Notes: generated by a model from the sequence alone, not told the origin. A stretch of DNA of 55,846 nt from UBA5734 sp964528645 (GCA_964528645.1 CAZGSR010000016.1:1-55846), one strand, 5' to 3'. Shown: positions 24,950 to 34,060, numbered from the stretch's first letter. Translations and numbers: made by a program.

Positions 24950-27900
24950 ATGACGGGACGGCAAACAAATTCCACAAACAAACGGGCGCTTTTTCTCGAC
25001 ATCCGCCGGGAGTTTGCCAAGTCTGCCACACGTTTCCTGTCGATCCTTCTGATGATCGCACTCGGATCGTTTATTTTTGTCGGTCTTTACGTCACGGGAC
25101 CGACCATGCGCAAAACCGTCCTGACCTTTGTCGAAAAGAACAATCTGCAGGATCTCATTGTGTCCACGCCTTTCGGGCTGGAAAGCGCCGATAAGGTCTT
25201 GCTGGCTGCCCTGCCCGGGGTCTTGGTCCTGGACTACAATTACCGGACGGACGTGATGATCCAGGATACCGACACGGTCATGCGGCTCGAAGGACTGTCC
25301 ATCTTGCCCGGTTATGAGCTCATCAGCGGCCGACTGCCTGAAAAAGCCGGCGAAATCGCGCTTGATGCCGAGATGGTCACGGCAGGATTTGCCCTCGATG
25401 ATGTCATCCGTTTCGCCCCCGAGCAATTTGGCGATGAAGATGTCCTGAAGCAGTTCACTTTTACGGTGACCGGATTTGTCCTGTCGCCCGAATATCTCGC
25501 TCTCGACAACAAAGGCACCGCTTCCGTCGGCAATGGCAAGGTTCATTACTTTGGCGTCCTGGTGCAAGAGAGTTTTAATCTGGAAAACCACAGCCTGGCA
25601 CGGCTGCAATTTGACGATGTCGCAGGGCTCGACAGCTACTCGGACCTGTACAAGACCCGGATGCTGGCCCATGTCGACGAACTGGACCAGGTTTTTGCTT
25701 CCCGCCCGGAGATTCGCCTGGCACGCTACCAGCGCGAAGGGCTGGCTGAAATCGTCTCAGCTGAGGGGGATTTGACTGACGCTGAGCTGGAACTGGCCGA
25801 TGCGCGGCAAAAACTCCTGGACGCACGGGCAGAATTGGACCAGGGCATGCTCGATTACGAAGAAGGCAAGGCCACCTTTGAACAAGAGATTCGTGACGCC
25901 AGGGCAAAAATCAAGGATGGCGAAGCTGAATTGGTGGAAGCCAAGGCGACGCTCGATGACGGCTGGTCCAAGCTGATTGATGGCGAACAGGAGCTGGCCG
26001 ATGGCCGCAAAGAGTATGAAGCAGGCCAAGATGAACTTGAAGAGGCCGAGGAAGAATTGGAAGATGGCCAGGCTCAACTTTCTGCAGCCCAGGCAGAAAT
26101 TGACAACCAGCAGCAGGTCATTGATCAGCAGCGCCTGGAAGTTGAAGCCGGCCTTCAGGCCATCAACGACGGTCTGGGCCTGGCTGGACTGTCAACCGCA
26201 GATGATGCCGTAGACAGCCAAATCCTGCTGGTCGAGGGGCAAATTGCCAATTTGGACGCTCTCATACTGGATGCTGAGCAGGCGGAGCAGGGATTGGCCG
26301 AGGCTCTGGTCGCAGCCGGATATAGCCCTGTGTCAGAAGATCCACTGGTCATGGATGCGGAGGATCTGGAGCAGGCAGCCGCTGAACGGACGGCAGAAAA
26401 GGTCAGTCTGGAAGCGAGTCTGCTCGAATTGGAGGCAATTCTGGCTGACGATCTCGCCACGGACGAGGAAAAACAGGCAGCTGAAACAGAGATCACTGCG
26501 ATCGAGGAACAGCTCGCTGCCGTTAACTCAGAGCTGACCCTCCTGACGGCCTATTTGCAGGCTCATCAACAAGTCGCGGCGCTGGTTGATGCCCAGGCAA
26601 ACCTGTCCACTGTGCTGGCGCTGCTGCAAAATAAATCCACCTTGCTCGCCGCCCAGGACCAACTGGTTGCCGGGCAGGCCCAGCTCGACCAGGGCCAGGT
26701 GGAACTCGATGCCCAGGTGGCGCTTTTCAATGACAGCTATGAGGCGTATGAGGCCGGTGTTGCTGAGCTTGCTTCCGCCAGGAAAAAGCTGGACGAAGGC
26801 GCGGCCGAATTGGCGGATGCCCGGGCTGAGCTCGAGGAAGGCCAGTCAGAATACGAGCAGGGTCTTCTCGATCTCGAAGAAGCGCGGCAAACACTGGCCC
26901 GTGAGCAGGCCAAGGGAAAACAGGAGCTGGCAGATGCCTACCAGGAGCTGCTCGACGGCGAAAGAGAGTACGAAGAGGGACTCGCGGAATACAATGACCA
27001 GTTGCCGGGTGCCCGGGAGGATATCGCCGAGGGCAAGGAAGAAATCACCGAGGCGAGGCGCCAGCTGGCCCGTCTGAAAGTTCCTGATTACACCATCCAG
27101 GACCGCTACAAGGACCCGGGGTTTTTCCAATTCATTGAAAATTCGGAGAGCATGGACTTCCTGTCCTACATTTTCCCGGTGTTCTTCTTCCTGATCGCCC
27201 TGCTCGTTTCACTGACAACCATGACTCGCATGGTCGATGAGCAGCGCTTGCAGATCGGTACACTCAAGGCCCTGAGTTATTCCAACTGGGACATTGTCAG
27301 CAAATATCTCTTATATGGCAGCTTGCCCAGCCTGATCGGCAGCCTCCTGGGCATGGTGGCTGGGCATAAGATCCTGATGCCGACCGTATTCATGGCCTAC
27401 TCGTCCAATTTCATCTTCACCGAGGAAATACCGGACTTGCCCATCATCTACAGCATCCTGGCTGTCCTGATCAGCCTGCTGTGCACAGGACTGGTCGCGC
27501 TGATGACGACGTACTCTTCCCTCAAGGAAAATGTCGCCTCGCTGTTGCGGCCCAAAGCACCCAAAGCCGGAACCCGTATCCTGCTGGAGCGGATCACGCC
27601 GGTCTGGAAACGACTGTCTTTCCATAGCAAAGTCACGGCCCGGAACATTTTCCGCTTCAAGAAGCGCATGATGATGACGATCCTTGGTGTCTCCGGTTGC
27701 GCCGCCCTGATTTTCATGGGTTTTGGCATCCGCGACTCGATCGGATCGATCATCCCCAAGCAATACGGCGACCTGTTCCGTTATGACACGCTGGTCATAT
27801 TTGACGACGAGGCAGATCCAGCAGATTTGACTGCATACCATGATCTGCTGGCTGGTGACAGCCGGATCAGTCAGCTCTACCCGGCGCGGATCGAACAAGG

Positions 27901-28759
27901 CATCATCGCGGTCCCGGGAAAGCTCGACCAGTCCATTACACTGGTCGTACCAGCCGATGCAACGCGATTTGCCGAGATCAATGTGTTGCGCAGCCGGATC
28001 CTGAAACGACCGCTCGAACTGGACCAAGGGGCAGTGATTTCGGAAAAAATGGCATTGCTGCTGGGTCTGCGAGCCGGAGACACGCTCGATTACGAAGATC
28101 CGGATGGGCAATTGCGCCCCATCCCCATTGGCGGTGTCACGGAAAACTACACCGGACATTATCTCTATCTTTCGATTGCCGATTATGAATCATTGTTTGG
28201 CAAATCCTACCAGCCCAACAGCGATTACGTGGTGCTCAATCAGCCAAGCCAGGAAATGGCCAGCACATTTTCCCGGGACATGCTCGACCAGGATGTCGTT
28301 TTCAGTGCAATCAGTTCCTATTCCACCAGCGATACGGTGCAAAAGCTGATGGCGTCGATGAACATCATTGTGCTGGTGATCCTGATCGCTTCTTCCCTGC
28401 TCGCCATTGTAGTCCTCTACAACCTGACCAATATCAATGTCTCGGAACGGATCCGCGAGTTGTCGACGATCATGGTCCTGGGCTTTTATCCAAAGGAAGT
28501 CACGGCTTATGTCTACCGTGAAACCATGACGCTGACTGCCTTGGGTATTCTGGCTGGCTTTGGTTTCGGCCGCGTGCTGCATTATTTTGTAATCAGTTCG
28601 ATGGCGCCATCCAACGTCCTGCTGGACCCGTATGTCTGGTGGAGCACCTACGCCCTGGCCGCTGCCTTCACCTTTGCCTTCTCTCTGGTCGTCATGCTGA
28701 TCATGCATAACCGCCTCAAGCACGTCGATATGGTCAGTGCCTTGAAGGCGGTCGAGTAA
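24950..28759 (+). CDS. Giant FtsX-type ABC permease with long coiled coil (1269 aa)
   Basis: Permease partner of the preceding ATPase. Layout: first membrane segment (about 25-45); an extracytoplasmic part; a very long Glu/Ala/Leu/Gln-rich coiled coil (about 270-715) rich in EL.DGR.EYEAGQ.EL-like heptads; a first FtsX domain with three membrane segments (about 735-880); a second extracytoplasmic domain; a last FtsX domain (about 1135-1260, with NVSERIRELSTIMVLG). FtsX/MacB-fold permeases act as mechanotransmitters or efflux drivers, so export of a peptide or control of an envelope process is likely; the substrate is unknown. The start at 24950 is an ATG with weak upstream AGG; an earlier in-frame start at 24848 would overlap the ATPase gene. 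Confidence 0.9.
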   Translation: MTGRQTNSTNKRALFLDIRREFAKSATRFLSILLMIALGSFIFVGLYVTGPTMRKTVLTFVEKNNLQDLIVSTPFGLESADKVLLAALPGVLVLDYNYRTDVMIQDTDTVMRLEGLSILPGYELISGRLPEKAGEIALDAEMVTAGFALDDVIRFAPEQFGDEDVLKQFTFTVTGFVLSPEYLALDNKGTASVGNGKVHYFGVLVQESFNLENHSLARLQFDDVAGLDSYSDLYKTRMLAHVDELDQVFASRPEIRLARYQREGLAEIVSAEGDLTDAELELADARQKLLDARAELDQGMLDYEEGKATFEQEIRDARAKIKDGEAELVEAKATLDDGWSKLIDGEQELADGRKEYEAGQDELEEAEEELEDGQAQLSAAQAEIDNQQQVIDQQRLEVEAGLQAINDGLGLAGLSTADDAVDSQILLVEGQIANLDALILDAEQAEQGLAEALVAAGYSPVSEDPLVMDAEDLEQAAAERTAEKVSLEASLLELEAILADDLATDEEKQAAETEITAIEEQLAAVNSELTLLTAYLQAHQQVAALVDAQANLSTVLALLQNKSTLLAAQDQLVAGQAQLDQGQVELDAQVALFNDSYEAYEAGVAELASARKKLDEGAAELADARAELEEGQSEYEQGLLDLEEARQTLAREQAKGKQELADAYQELLDGEREYEEGLAEYNDQLPGAREDIAEGKEEITEARRQLARLKVPDYTIQDRYKDPGFFQFIENSESMDFLSYIFPVFFFLIALLVSLTTMTRMVDEQRLQIGTLKALSYSNWDIVSKYLLYGSLPSLIGSLLGMVAGHKILMPTVFMAYSSNFIFTEEIPDLPIIYSILAVLISLLCTGLVALMTTYSSLKENVASLLRPKAPKAGTRILLERITPVWKRLSFHSKVTARNIFRFKKRMMMTILGVSGCAALIFMGFGIRDSIGSIIPKQYGDLFRYDTLVIFDDEADPADLTAYHDLLAGDSRISQLYPARIEQGIIAVPGKLDQSITLVVPADATRFAEINVLRSRILKRPLELDQGAVISEKMALLLGLRAGDTLDYEDPDGQLRPIPIGGVTENYTGHYLYLSIADYESLFGKSYQPNSDYVVLNQPSQEMASTFSRDMLDQDVVFSAISSYSTSDTVQKLMASMNIIVLVILIASSLLAIVVLYNLTNINVSERIRELSTIMVLGFYPKEVTAYVYRETMTLTALGILAGFGFGRVLHYFVISSMAPSNVLLDPYVWWSTYALAAAFTFAFSLVVMLIMHNRLKHVDMVSALKAVE

Positions 28760-28769
28760 TGATCGGTCG

Positions 28770-28791
28770 GTGCCGGAAAAGGGACGGCGTC
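28770..28791. repeat. Dispersed palindrome, left half
   Basis: GTGCCGGAAAAGGGACGGCGTC matches the left arm and core of the family; the right arm is replaced by TGATATCAGGCA. It lies between the convergent permease and acetate kinase genes. Confidence 0.55.
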
Positions 28792-28817
28792 TGATATCAG
28801 GCAAACTTATGTCAGGG

Positions 28818-30023
28818 TCAGCGGCCATGACCGCAAACGCGTGCGGTCTCGTTGGCTATGACGAGCTCTTCCTGTGTGGGAACAACAAGGACTTTGACCG
28901 GGGAGTCGTCATCGGAGATAATCGCTTCTTTGCCGATGGCGGCTGCATTCCGATAAGGATCGATGGTGATGCCCATGAAACCGAGATCTTTGCAGGCGCC
29001 CGCACGGATGTCCGGGGCATTTTCGCCGATCCCGGCAGTAAAGACAACCGCGTCGACGCCGCCCATGGTGGATGTATAGGCACCGATCAGTTTGCGGCAC
29101 TGGTATTTGAACAGGTCGATGGCCAATGCAGCCCGGCTGTTACCCTGCCCTGCTGCAGCATAGATATCACGCAGGTCCGGGCTGACTCCGGAAATGCCAA
29201 AGAGACCGGACTGGTTGTTGAGCATGTTCTCCATCCCGTCGATGTCGAGATTTTCTTTTTCCATCAGGAAGGTGATGATCGCTGGGTCGATATCGCCACT
29301 GCGGCTACACATGGCCAGGCCAGCCAGCGGAGTCAGGCCCATCGTGGTATCGACACTGCGGCCGCGGTCAACTGCGGCAATGGAGGAACCGAAGCCGAGA
29401 TGGCAAGTGATCAGTTTGAGCATATCGAGCGGCTGGCCGAGCATATCGGCTGCCCGCTGGCTGACATAAGCGTGGGACGTTCCGTGGAAACCGTATTTGC
29501 GGATGTCATATTTTTCGTAGAATTCATAGGGCAGGGCATAAATGGCGGCTTTTTCCGGCATCGTATGATGGAAGGCCGTGTCGAAAACTGCCACTTGGGG
29601 AATGCCGGGCAATGCTTTTTCGCAGGCCAGAATACCCTCCATGCTGGGCGGGTTGTGCAGTGGGGCGAGGTGGTCGTATGCCTCAATGGCGCGTTTGATT
29701 TCAGGCGTGATAATTGCTGGAGCAGTAAATTTTTCACCGCCGTGGACAATGCGGTGGCCTACTGCTTCGATCGCACTTTTATTTTTAATCACGCCCTGCT
29801 TGGCGGAGGTCAGGACCTTGATGACAGACTGGACTGCAGTTGCGATGTCAGGCAAGTCCACCTGTGAAGTGACGGAGTCGGCGCCGCGACGGGAATGGGT
29901 CAGCGTTGAGCCCGTGCCACCGATGTGGTCGCACAGACCTTTGGCCAGCACATCACCTGTGCCAACCTTGATCAGCTGATATTTCAGGAAAGTCCGGTTT
30001 GTGTTGATCACAAGAACGATCAT
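28818..30023 (-). CDS. ackA: Acetate kinase homologue with altered active-site loops
   Basis: ASKHA-fold kinase, 401 aa, expected to interconvert acetyl phosphate + ADP and acetate + ATP. Most key residues align by number with the Methanosarcina enzyme: Asn7, Lys14, Arg91, His123, Asp148, His180 and Arg241; Glu385 corresponds to Glu384. The two phosphate loops are not normal, however. The usual GSSS after Asn7 (residues 9-12) is NRTF, and the usual HLGNG is HLGFG with Phe211 in place of the near-invariant Asn. TNEE is TQEE. The gene has a strong AAGGAGGT site and a TATAAT promoter, so it is expressed and under coding constraint. No pta gene is adjacent. It may be a diverged paralogue with changed phosphoryl donor, activity or substrate. 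Confidence 0.88.
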   Translation of the reverse strand: MIVLVINTNRTFLKYQLIKVGTGDVLAKGLCDHIGGTGSTLTHSRRGADSVTSQVDLPDIATAVQSVIKVLTSAKQGVIKNKSAIEAVGHRIVHGGEKFTAPAIITPEIKRAIEAYDHLAPLHNPPSMEGILACEKALPGIPQVAVFDTAFHHTMPEKAAIYALPYEFYEKYDIRKYGFHGTSHAYVSQRAADMLGQPLDMLKLITCHLGFGSSIAAVDRGRSVDTTMGLTPLAGLAMCSRSGDIDPAIITFLMEKENLDIDGMENMLNNQSGLFGISGVSPDLRDIYAAAGQGNSRAALAIDLFKYQCRKLIGAYTSTMGGVDAVVFTAGIGENAPDIRAGACKDLGFMGITIDPYRNAAAIGKEAIISDDDSPVKVLVVPTQEELVIANETARVCGHGR

Positions 30024-30085
30024 ATAGGAAACCTCCTTGATTCAATCGAGCAAAAAGCCCTGTCACTTCTGCAAACTATTCATCA

Positions 30086-30091
30086 ATTATA
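30086..30091 (-). promoter_or_regulatory. ackA -10 box
   Basis: Perfect TATAAT on the minus strand, 62 bases upstream of the ackA ATG. A weak TTGGAG lies 18 bases upstream. Confidence 0.45.
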
Positions 30092-30128
30092 AGAGGTAAT
30101 GGACAAATACTCCAACGAAATCAGCAAA

Positions 30129-30158
30129 GTGCCGAATTTGGGACGGCGTCCCTTTTTT
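30129..30158. repeat. Dispersed palindrome, copy 6
   Basis: GTGCCGAATTTGGGACG then GCGTCCCTTTTTT; core GGGACGGCGTCCC at 30140-30152. The left outer arm is intact and the right one is replaced by a T run. It lies directly after the DUF503 gene and could terminate it. Confidence 0.7.
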
Positions 30159-30159
30159 G

Positions 30160-30447
30160 TCAGATGACCAGGATTTCGCGTTCGATGGTGAGGATTTCGA
30201 GGTCTGGCCAGGTTTCGGCGTGGTTTTCGATGCTTTGGAGGAGTTTTTCGAGGGTTTGGTGATCACTGCCGGCAGCGGCCAGACCGAGGCCGAGGCGGCT
30301 GTGCTGGTCCTGGAAGGCGACTTCGGCGATTGAGACGGCGAAACGGTGCTGCAAATCGGCTTTGAGACGGCTGGAAACGGATCGTTTGTCCTTGAGGGAA
30401 TAACAACTGTAGAGCATCAGATCAAACTGCATCACTGCGACGTGCAT
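30160..30447 (-). CDS. DUF503 family protein (YlxP-like)
   Basis: Small cytosolic protein of 95 aa. The DUF503/YlxP family is recognised by MHVAVMQFDL, SLKDKRSVSSRLKADLQHRFAVSIAEV and a LEILTIEREIL-type C-terminus. In Bacillus the gene sits in the nusA-infB region and a role in ribosome or RNA biology has been suggested, not proven. The ATG at 30447 has AGGAGGT at good spacing; the frame opens earlier at 30483 but that would run through the ilv terminator. It lies just downstream of that terminator, so it needs its own promoter or read-through. Confidence 0.9.
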   Translation of the reverse strand: MHVAVMQFDLMLYSCYSLKDKRSVSSRLKADLQHRFAVSIAEVAFQDQHSRLGLGLAAAGSDHQTLEKLLQSIENHAETWPDLEILTIEREILVI

Positions 30448-30463
30448 GGCGTCCACCTCCTGT

Positions 30464-30507
30464 GAAAAACCGCCCCGGAACAAACGATTGCTTGTATCCG
30501 GAGCGGT
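30464..30507 (-). terminator. Rho-independent terminator of the ilv operon
   Basis: Long stem on the minus strand: ACCGCTCCGGA pairs with TCCGGGGCGGT with an inner ACAA/TTGT extension, followed by TTTTT. It lies 34 bases after the ilvB stop and just before the DUF503 ribosome binding site. Confidence 0.85.
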
Positions 30508-30540
30508 TGTCGGTACGTTCAGGACTGGCCTGTCCAGGTA

Positions 30541-32262
30541 TCAGTCCATGCCGGGCATGATCAGGTCGTTGGGCATGCGGCCGGCGGGGATCATCGGATA
30601 GACGTTTTCGCCGGTGTCGATGATGCAGTGGACGAGGTAGGGGCCTTCGGTCTTGACGCAAGCCTCGATTTCGCGGGCAAGGCTGGCTTCGTCGTTGGCG
30701 AAACCGCAGGGCAGGTTGTAGGCTTTGGCGATCATGTTGAAATCAGGCGTGCCTTCCATGCCGGAATGGGAGAAGCGCTTGCCAAAGAACAGATCCTGCC
30801 ACTGGCGGACCATGCCGAGGCTGCCATTGTCCATGATGAAAATTTTGACCGGCAGCTGGAGGTTGGCCAGGACACCGAGTTCCTGGAATGTCATCTGGAA
30901 GCCGCCGTCACCGACAAACAGGATGGTCGGACGGGAACGGTCGGCAAAGGAGGCACCGATCGCGGCTGGCAAGCCGAAGCCCATCGTGCCCAAGCCGCCG
31001 GAGGTGATCCAGCTGCGCGGTGATTCGACCGGGAAATGCTGGGTGGCGAACATCTGGTGCTGGCCGACATCGGTGACCACGATCGGATTGGTGCCCTTGT
31101 AGGCCTTGGCGACGCGATGGATCAGGTACTGCGGCAGGAGCGGGTAGGTCGGCACATACATCTGCTCGACCAGCTCGTCGTAGCGCTTTTTCTTGGCCAA
31201 CAGGCTGTCGATCCAGTCCAGCCAGTCTTCGGAGAAGACTCCGCAGGTGCGGTCGGCCGGGTAATTGGCCGCCATGGTGCGGAAGAAATCGGCGGCATCG
31301 TCTTCGATCCCGATGTCGGCGCGGACGTTTTTGCCGATTTCGGCGTCGTCGATGTCGACATGGATGATCACACGCTTTTTGTCCTGATTGTAGAGATCCG
31401 GGTCACCGATAATGCGGTCGCTGAAGCGGCAGCCGACAGCCAGCAGCAAATCGCACGTGCCGAGGGCTGTATTGGCCTGGGGCGTGCCGTGCATGCCGAT
31501 GTGGCCGAGGTATTTCGGATGGTCCGGGGCAACGGCGCCTTTGCCCATCAGGGTGGTGGCGACTGGGATGCCGAGGCAGCGGATGAATTCCATCATGTCC
31601 TGGACACCGCCATTGGAGATGACACAGCCGCCACCCGCCAGGAGCAGCGGTTTTTTCGCTTTAGCCAGTGCTGCATAGACCTTGTCCGTCATGCCCTCGG
31701 TGCGGACTTTTGCCGGACGGTGGCGGACATAGGTGCTGGTAGGACGATCCTCGGGAGCCGGGTTGATCGTCATGGCCAGGAGGTCTTTGGGAATATTGAC
31801 CAGGACCGGGCCGGGGCGGCCTTCGGTCGTCAACTGCCAGGCCTCCTCCAGGATCGGCAGCAGGTCGTTGGGATCCATGACGAGATAATTGTATTTGGTG
31901 ATCGGCTGGGTGATGCCGGTGATATCTGCTTCCTGGAAGGCATCGGTACCGGTGGATTTGCGGGCAACTGCGCCAGTGATGGCCAGGATCGGTACCGAGT
32001 CGAGCATCGCGTCGGCCAGGCCCGTGACCAGGTTGGTTGCGCCAGGGCCTGAGGTGGCGATGACGACACCAGGGATGCCGGTGACCTTGGCAAAGCCTTC
32101 AGCCGCATGGATCGCACCTTGTTCGTGGCGGACCTGGACATGGGGGAACCCGGCATTGTAGATGGCATCATAGAGCACGAGCACGGGGCCACCTGGATAG
32201 CCAAAGGCGTGATGGACACCCTTGTCGAGCAGAAATTTGACGATTAAATCAGCACCATTCAT
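30541..32262 (-). CDS. ilvB: Acetolactate synthase, catalytic subunit
   Basis: Thiamine-diphosphate enzyme that condenses pyruvate with pyruvate (valine/leucine) or 2-oxobutyrate (isoleucine). Its 573 aa comprise the N-terminal PYR domain with catalytic Glu47 in VRHEQGA, the central FAD-binding domain, and the PP domain with the ThDP motif VGDGGFQM...FIMDNGSLG. The biosynthetic type is favoured by length and operon. Its ATG overlaps the ilvD stop by four bases. The regulatory subunit ilvN, usually next in line, is absent: the gene is followed by a strong terminator. It therefore may be feedback-insensitive or use a subunit encoded elsewhere. Confidence 0.95.
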   Translation of the reverse strand: MNGADLIVKFLLDKGVHHAFGYPGGPVLVLYDAIYNAGFPHVQVRHEQGAIHAAEGFAKVTGIPGVVIATSGPGATNLVTGLADAMLDSVPILAITGAVARKSTGTDAFQEADITGITQPITKYNYLVMDPNDLLPILEEAWQLTTEGRPGPVLVNIPKDLLAMTINPAPEDRPTSTYVRHRPAKVRTEGMTDKVYAALAKAKKPLLLAGGGCVISNGGVQDMMEFIRCLGIPVATTLMGKGAVAPDHPKYLGHIGMHGTPQANTALGTCDLLLAVGCRFSDRIIGDPDLYNQDKKRVIIHVDIDDAEIGKNVRADIGIEDDAADFFRTMAANYPADRTCGVFSEDWLDWIDSLLAKKKRYDELVEQMYVPTYPLLPQYLIHRVAKAYKGTNPIVVTDVGQHQMFATQHFPVESPRSWITSGGLGTMGFGLPAAIGASFADRSRPTILFVGDGGFQMTFQELGVLANLQLPVKIFIMDNGSLGMVRQWQDLFFGKRFSHSGMEGTPDFNMIAKAYNLPCGFANDEASLAREIEACVKTEGPYLVHCIIDTGENVYPMIPAGRMPNDLIMPGMD

Positions 32263-33941
32263 GATTCATCCTCCTTGCCATTACGGCGCAGGCGGGCGCC
32301 CACGCTGCTGGCGATCACCTGGGACTGGTAGCGGTTCAGGACACCACGCAAGTTGCGGTCGGGCTGGGGCGCCGGCTGGCGCTGGGCCAGTTCGTCCTCT
32401 GAGACGAGCAATTCGATCGTGCGCGCCGGGATATCGATCCGGATCCGGTCACCTTCCTGGACATAGGCGATCAGGCCGCCAACAGCTGCTTCCGGACAGA
32501 CATGACCGATCGAGGCACCGCGCGAGGCGCCGGAGAAACGGCCGTCCGTGATCAGGGCTACGCTGTTGTCCAGGCCCATGCCGGCCAGTGCACTGGTGGG
32601 TGTGAGCATTTCGCGCATGCCAGGGCCACCCTTGGGTCCTTCGAAACGGACGACGATGACATCGCCGGGATGGATCTGGCCGCCAAAAATCGCTTCGGCC
32701 ACTTCTTCCTCACTGTCAAAAACGCGGGCCGGACCCTCGTGTTGCATCATTTCCGGCAGGACGGCGCCTTTCTTGACGACACAACCATTCTGGGCCAGAT
32801 TGCCTTTCAGCACGGCCAGGCCGCCATCGACTGAGTAAGGATTGTCGATCCGGCGGATGATGATGCCGTCGGCGCCAAAGGATCCGGTCAGGCGATCCTG
32901 GAGCGGGCCACTGACCGTCAGGGCGTCGAGCTCGATGTGGTTGCCCTTGGCCAGCTCGGTCATGACAGCCCTGAGGCCGCCTTTTTCATTGAGGTCGGAA
33001 ATGTAGTGGTCGCTGGCGGGATTGAGTTTGCACAGCTGTGGCGTTGCAGCACTGATCTGATTGATCTCATCCAAGGTCAGGCTGTAGCCAGCTTCACGAG
33101 AGATCGCCAGCATGTGCAGGACGGAATTGGTCGAACCGCCGAGGGCCATGTCCATGCGCAGGGCATTGCGCAAGGCAGCCGGAGTCATGATGTCGAGCGC
33201 GGTCACGCCGGACTCGTAGAGATCCATGATCTTTTCACCGGTCATCTTGGCCAGACGGATGCGGTCGGAGTAAACAGCTGGGATCGTGCCACTGCCGGGC
33301 AAGGCCAGGCCCATGGCTTCGGTCAGGCAGGCCATGGTGTTGGCCGTGTACATACCGGAACAGCTGCCACAGGTCGGGCAGGCGGACATTTCCATTGCCG
33401 TCAGCTGGGCATCATTGATCTTGCCCGCTGCATGGGCACCGACGGCTTCGAAGACATTGCCGAGACCGACGCGGTCATGGCTGACTTTGCCGGGCAGCAT
33501 CGGCCCGCCGGTGATGAAAATACTCGGGACATTGAGCCGCGCGGCAGCCATCAACATGCCGGGGATGACCTTGTCACAGCTGGGGATGAACACAACCGCA
33601 TCAAACTGGTGTGCCATCATCATGATCTCAATGCTGTCGGCAATCACATCGCGGCTGATCAGGGAATATTTCATTCCGGCATGGTTCATGGCGATGCCGT
33701 CACAGACCGCGATCGCCGGGAATTCGAACGGGACCCCACCAGCATTGCGGATGCCAGCCTTGACAGCATCGGTCAAAGTCCGCAGGTGGATATGGCCGGG
33801 GACAATTTCATTGAACGAATTGACGACACCGATGAACGGCTTTTTCATTTCACTTTCAGACAGGCCGAGGGCATAGAGCAGGGACCTGTGGGAGGCACGG
33901 CCAGGGCCTTTCTTGATCGCATCACTGCGCATAGGATTCAC
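32259..33941 (-). CDS. ilvD: Dihydroxy-acid dehydratase
   Basis: Fe-S enzyme that dehydrates 2,3-dihydroxy-3-methyl acids to the 2-oxo acids of valine and isoleucine. At 560 aa it is full length and has the conserved IPSCDKVIPGML and CPTCGSCSGMYTANTM cysteine motifs that bind the cluster, plus GRFSGASRG near the C-terminus. The start follows AAGGTG. It lies 119 bases after leuB behind a stem-loop and an extended -10 box, so ilvD-ilvB can be transcribed separately from cimA-leuB. It overlaps ilvB by four bases. Confidence 0.96.
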   Translation of the reverse strand: MNPMRSDAIKKGPGRASHRSLLYALGLSESEMKKPFIGVVNSFNEIVPGHIHLRTLTDAVKAGIRNAGGVPFEFPAIAVCDGIAMNHAGMKYSLISRDVIADSIEIMMMAHQFDAVVFIPSCDKVIPGMLMAAARLNVPSIFITGGPMLPGKVSHDRVGLGNVFEAVGAHAAGKINDAQLTAMEMSACPTCGSCSGMYTANTMACLTEAMGLALPGSGTIPAVYSDRIRLAKMTGEKIMDLYESGVTALDIMTPAALRNALRMDMALGGSTNSVLHMLAISREAGYSLTLDEINQISAATPQLCKLNPASDHYISDLNEKGGLRAVMTELAKGNHIELDALTVSGPLQDRLTGSFGADGIIIRRIDNPYSVDGGLAVLKGNLAQNGCVVKKGAVLPEMMQHEGPARVFDSEEEVAEAIFGGQIHPGDVIVVRFEGPKGGPGMREMLTPTSALAGMGLDNSVALITDGRFSGASRGASIGHVCPEAAVGGLIAYVQEGDRIRIDIPARTIELLVSEDELAQRQPAPQPDRNLRGVLNRYQSQVIASSVGARLRRNGKEDES

Positions 33942-33965
33942 CTTCTTTGTTATTAAGATTGATTC

Positions 33966-34007
33966 ATTATAGCATAGCTGACCGGATGGCTTGCCGCCCG
34001 GTCAGCT
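33966..34007 (-). promoter_or_regulatory. Stem-loop plus extended -10 promoter upstream of ilvD
   Basis: AGCTGACCGG (33976-33985) and CCGGTCAGCT (33998-34007) form a perfect 10-bp stem. Directly downstream on the minus strand is TGCTATAAT (33966-33974), 25 bases before the ilvD start. The stem occupies the -35 region and has no T run, so it may be an operator or the end of the leuB transcript. Confidence 0.55.
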
Positions 34008-34060
34008 GATGAAAAAACATCTGGAAAAATCTGGAATCGAGCCGTCAGACAGTCATGAAC

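Noticed and set aside
28770..29867. A 365-codon plus-strand frame opposite acetate kinase
   Set aside because: Antisense shadow; the minus strand has the family motifs and a strong ribosome binding site.
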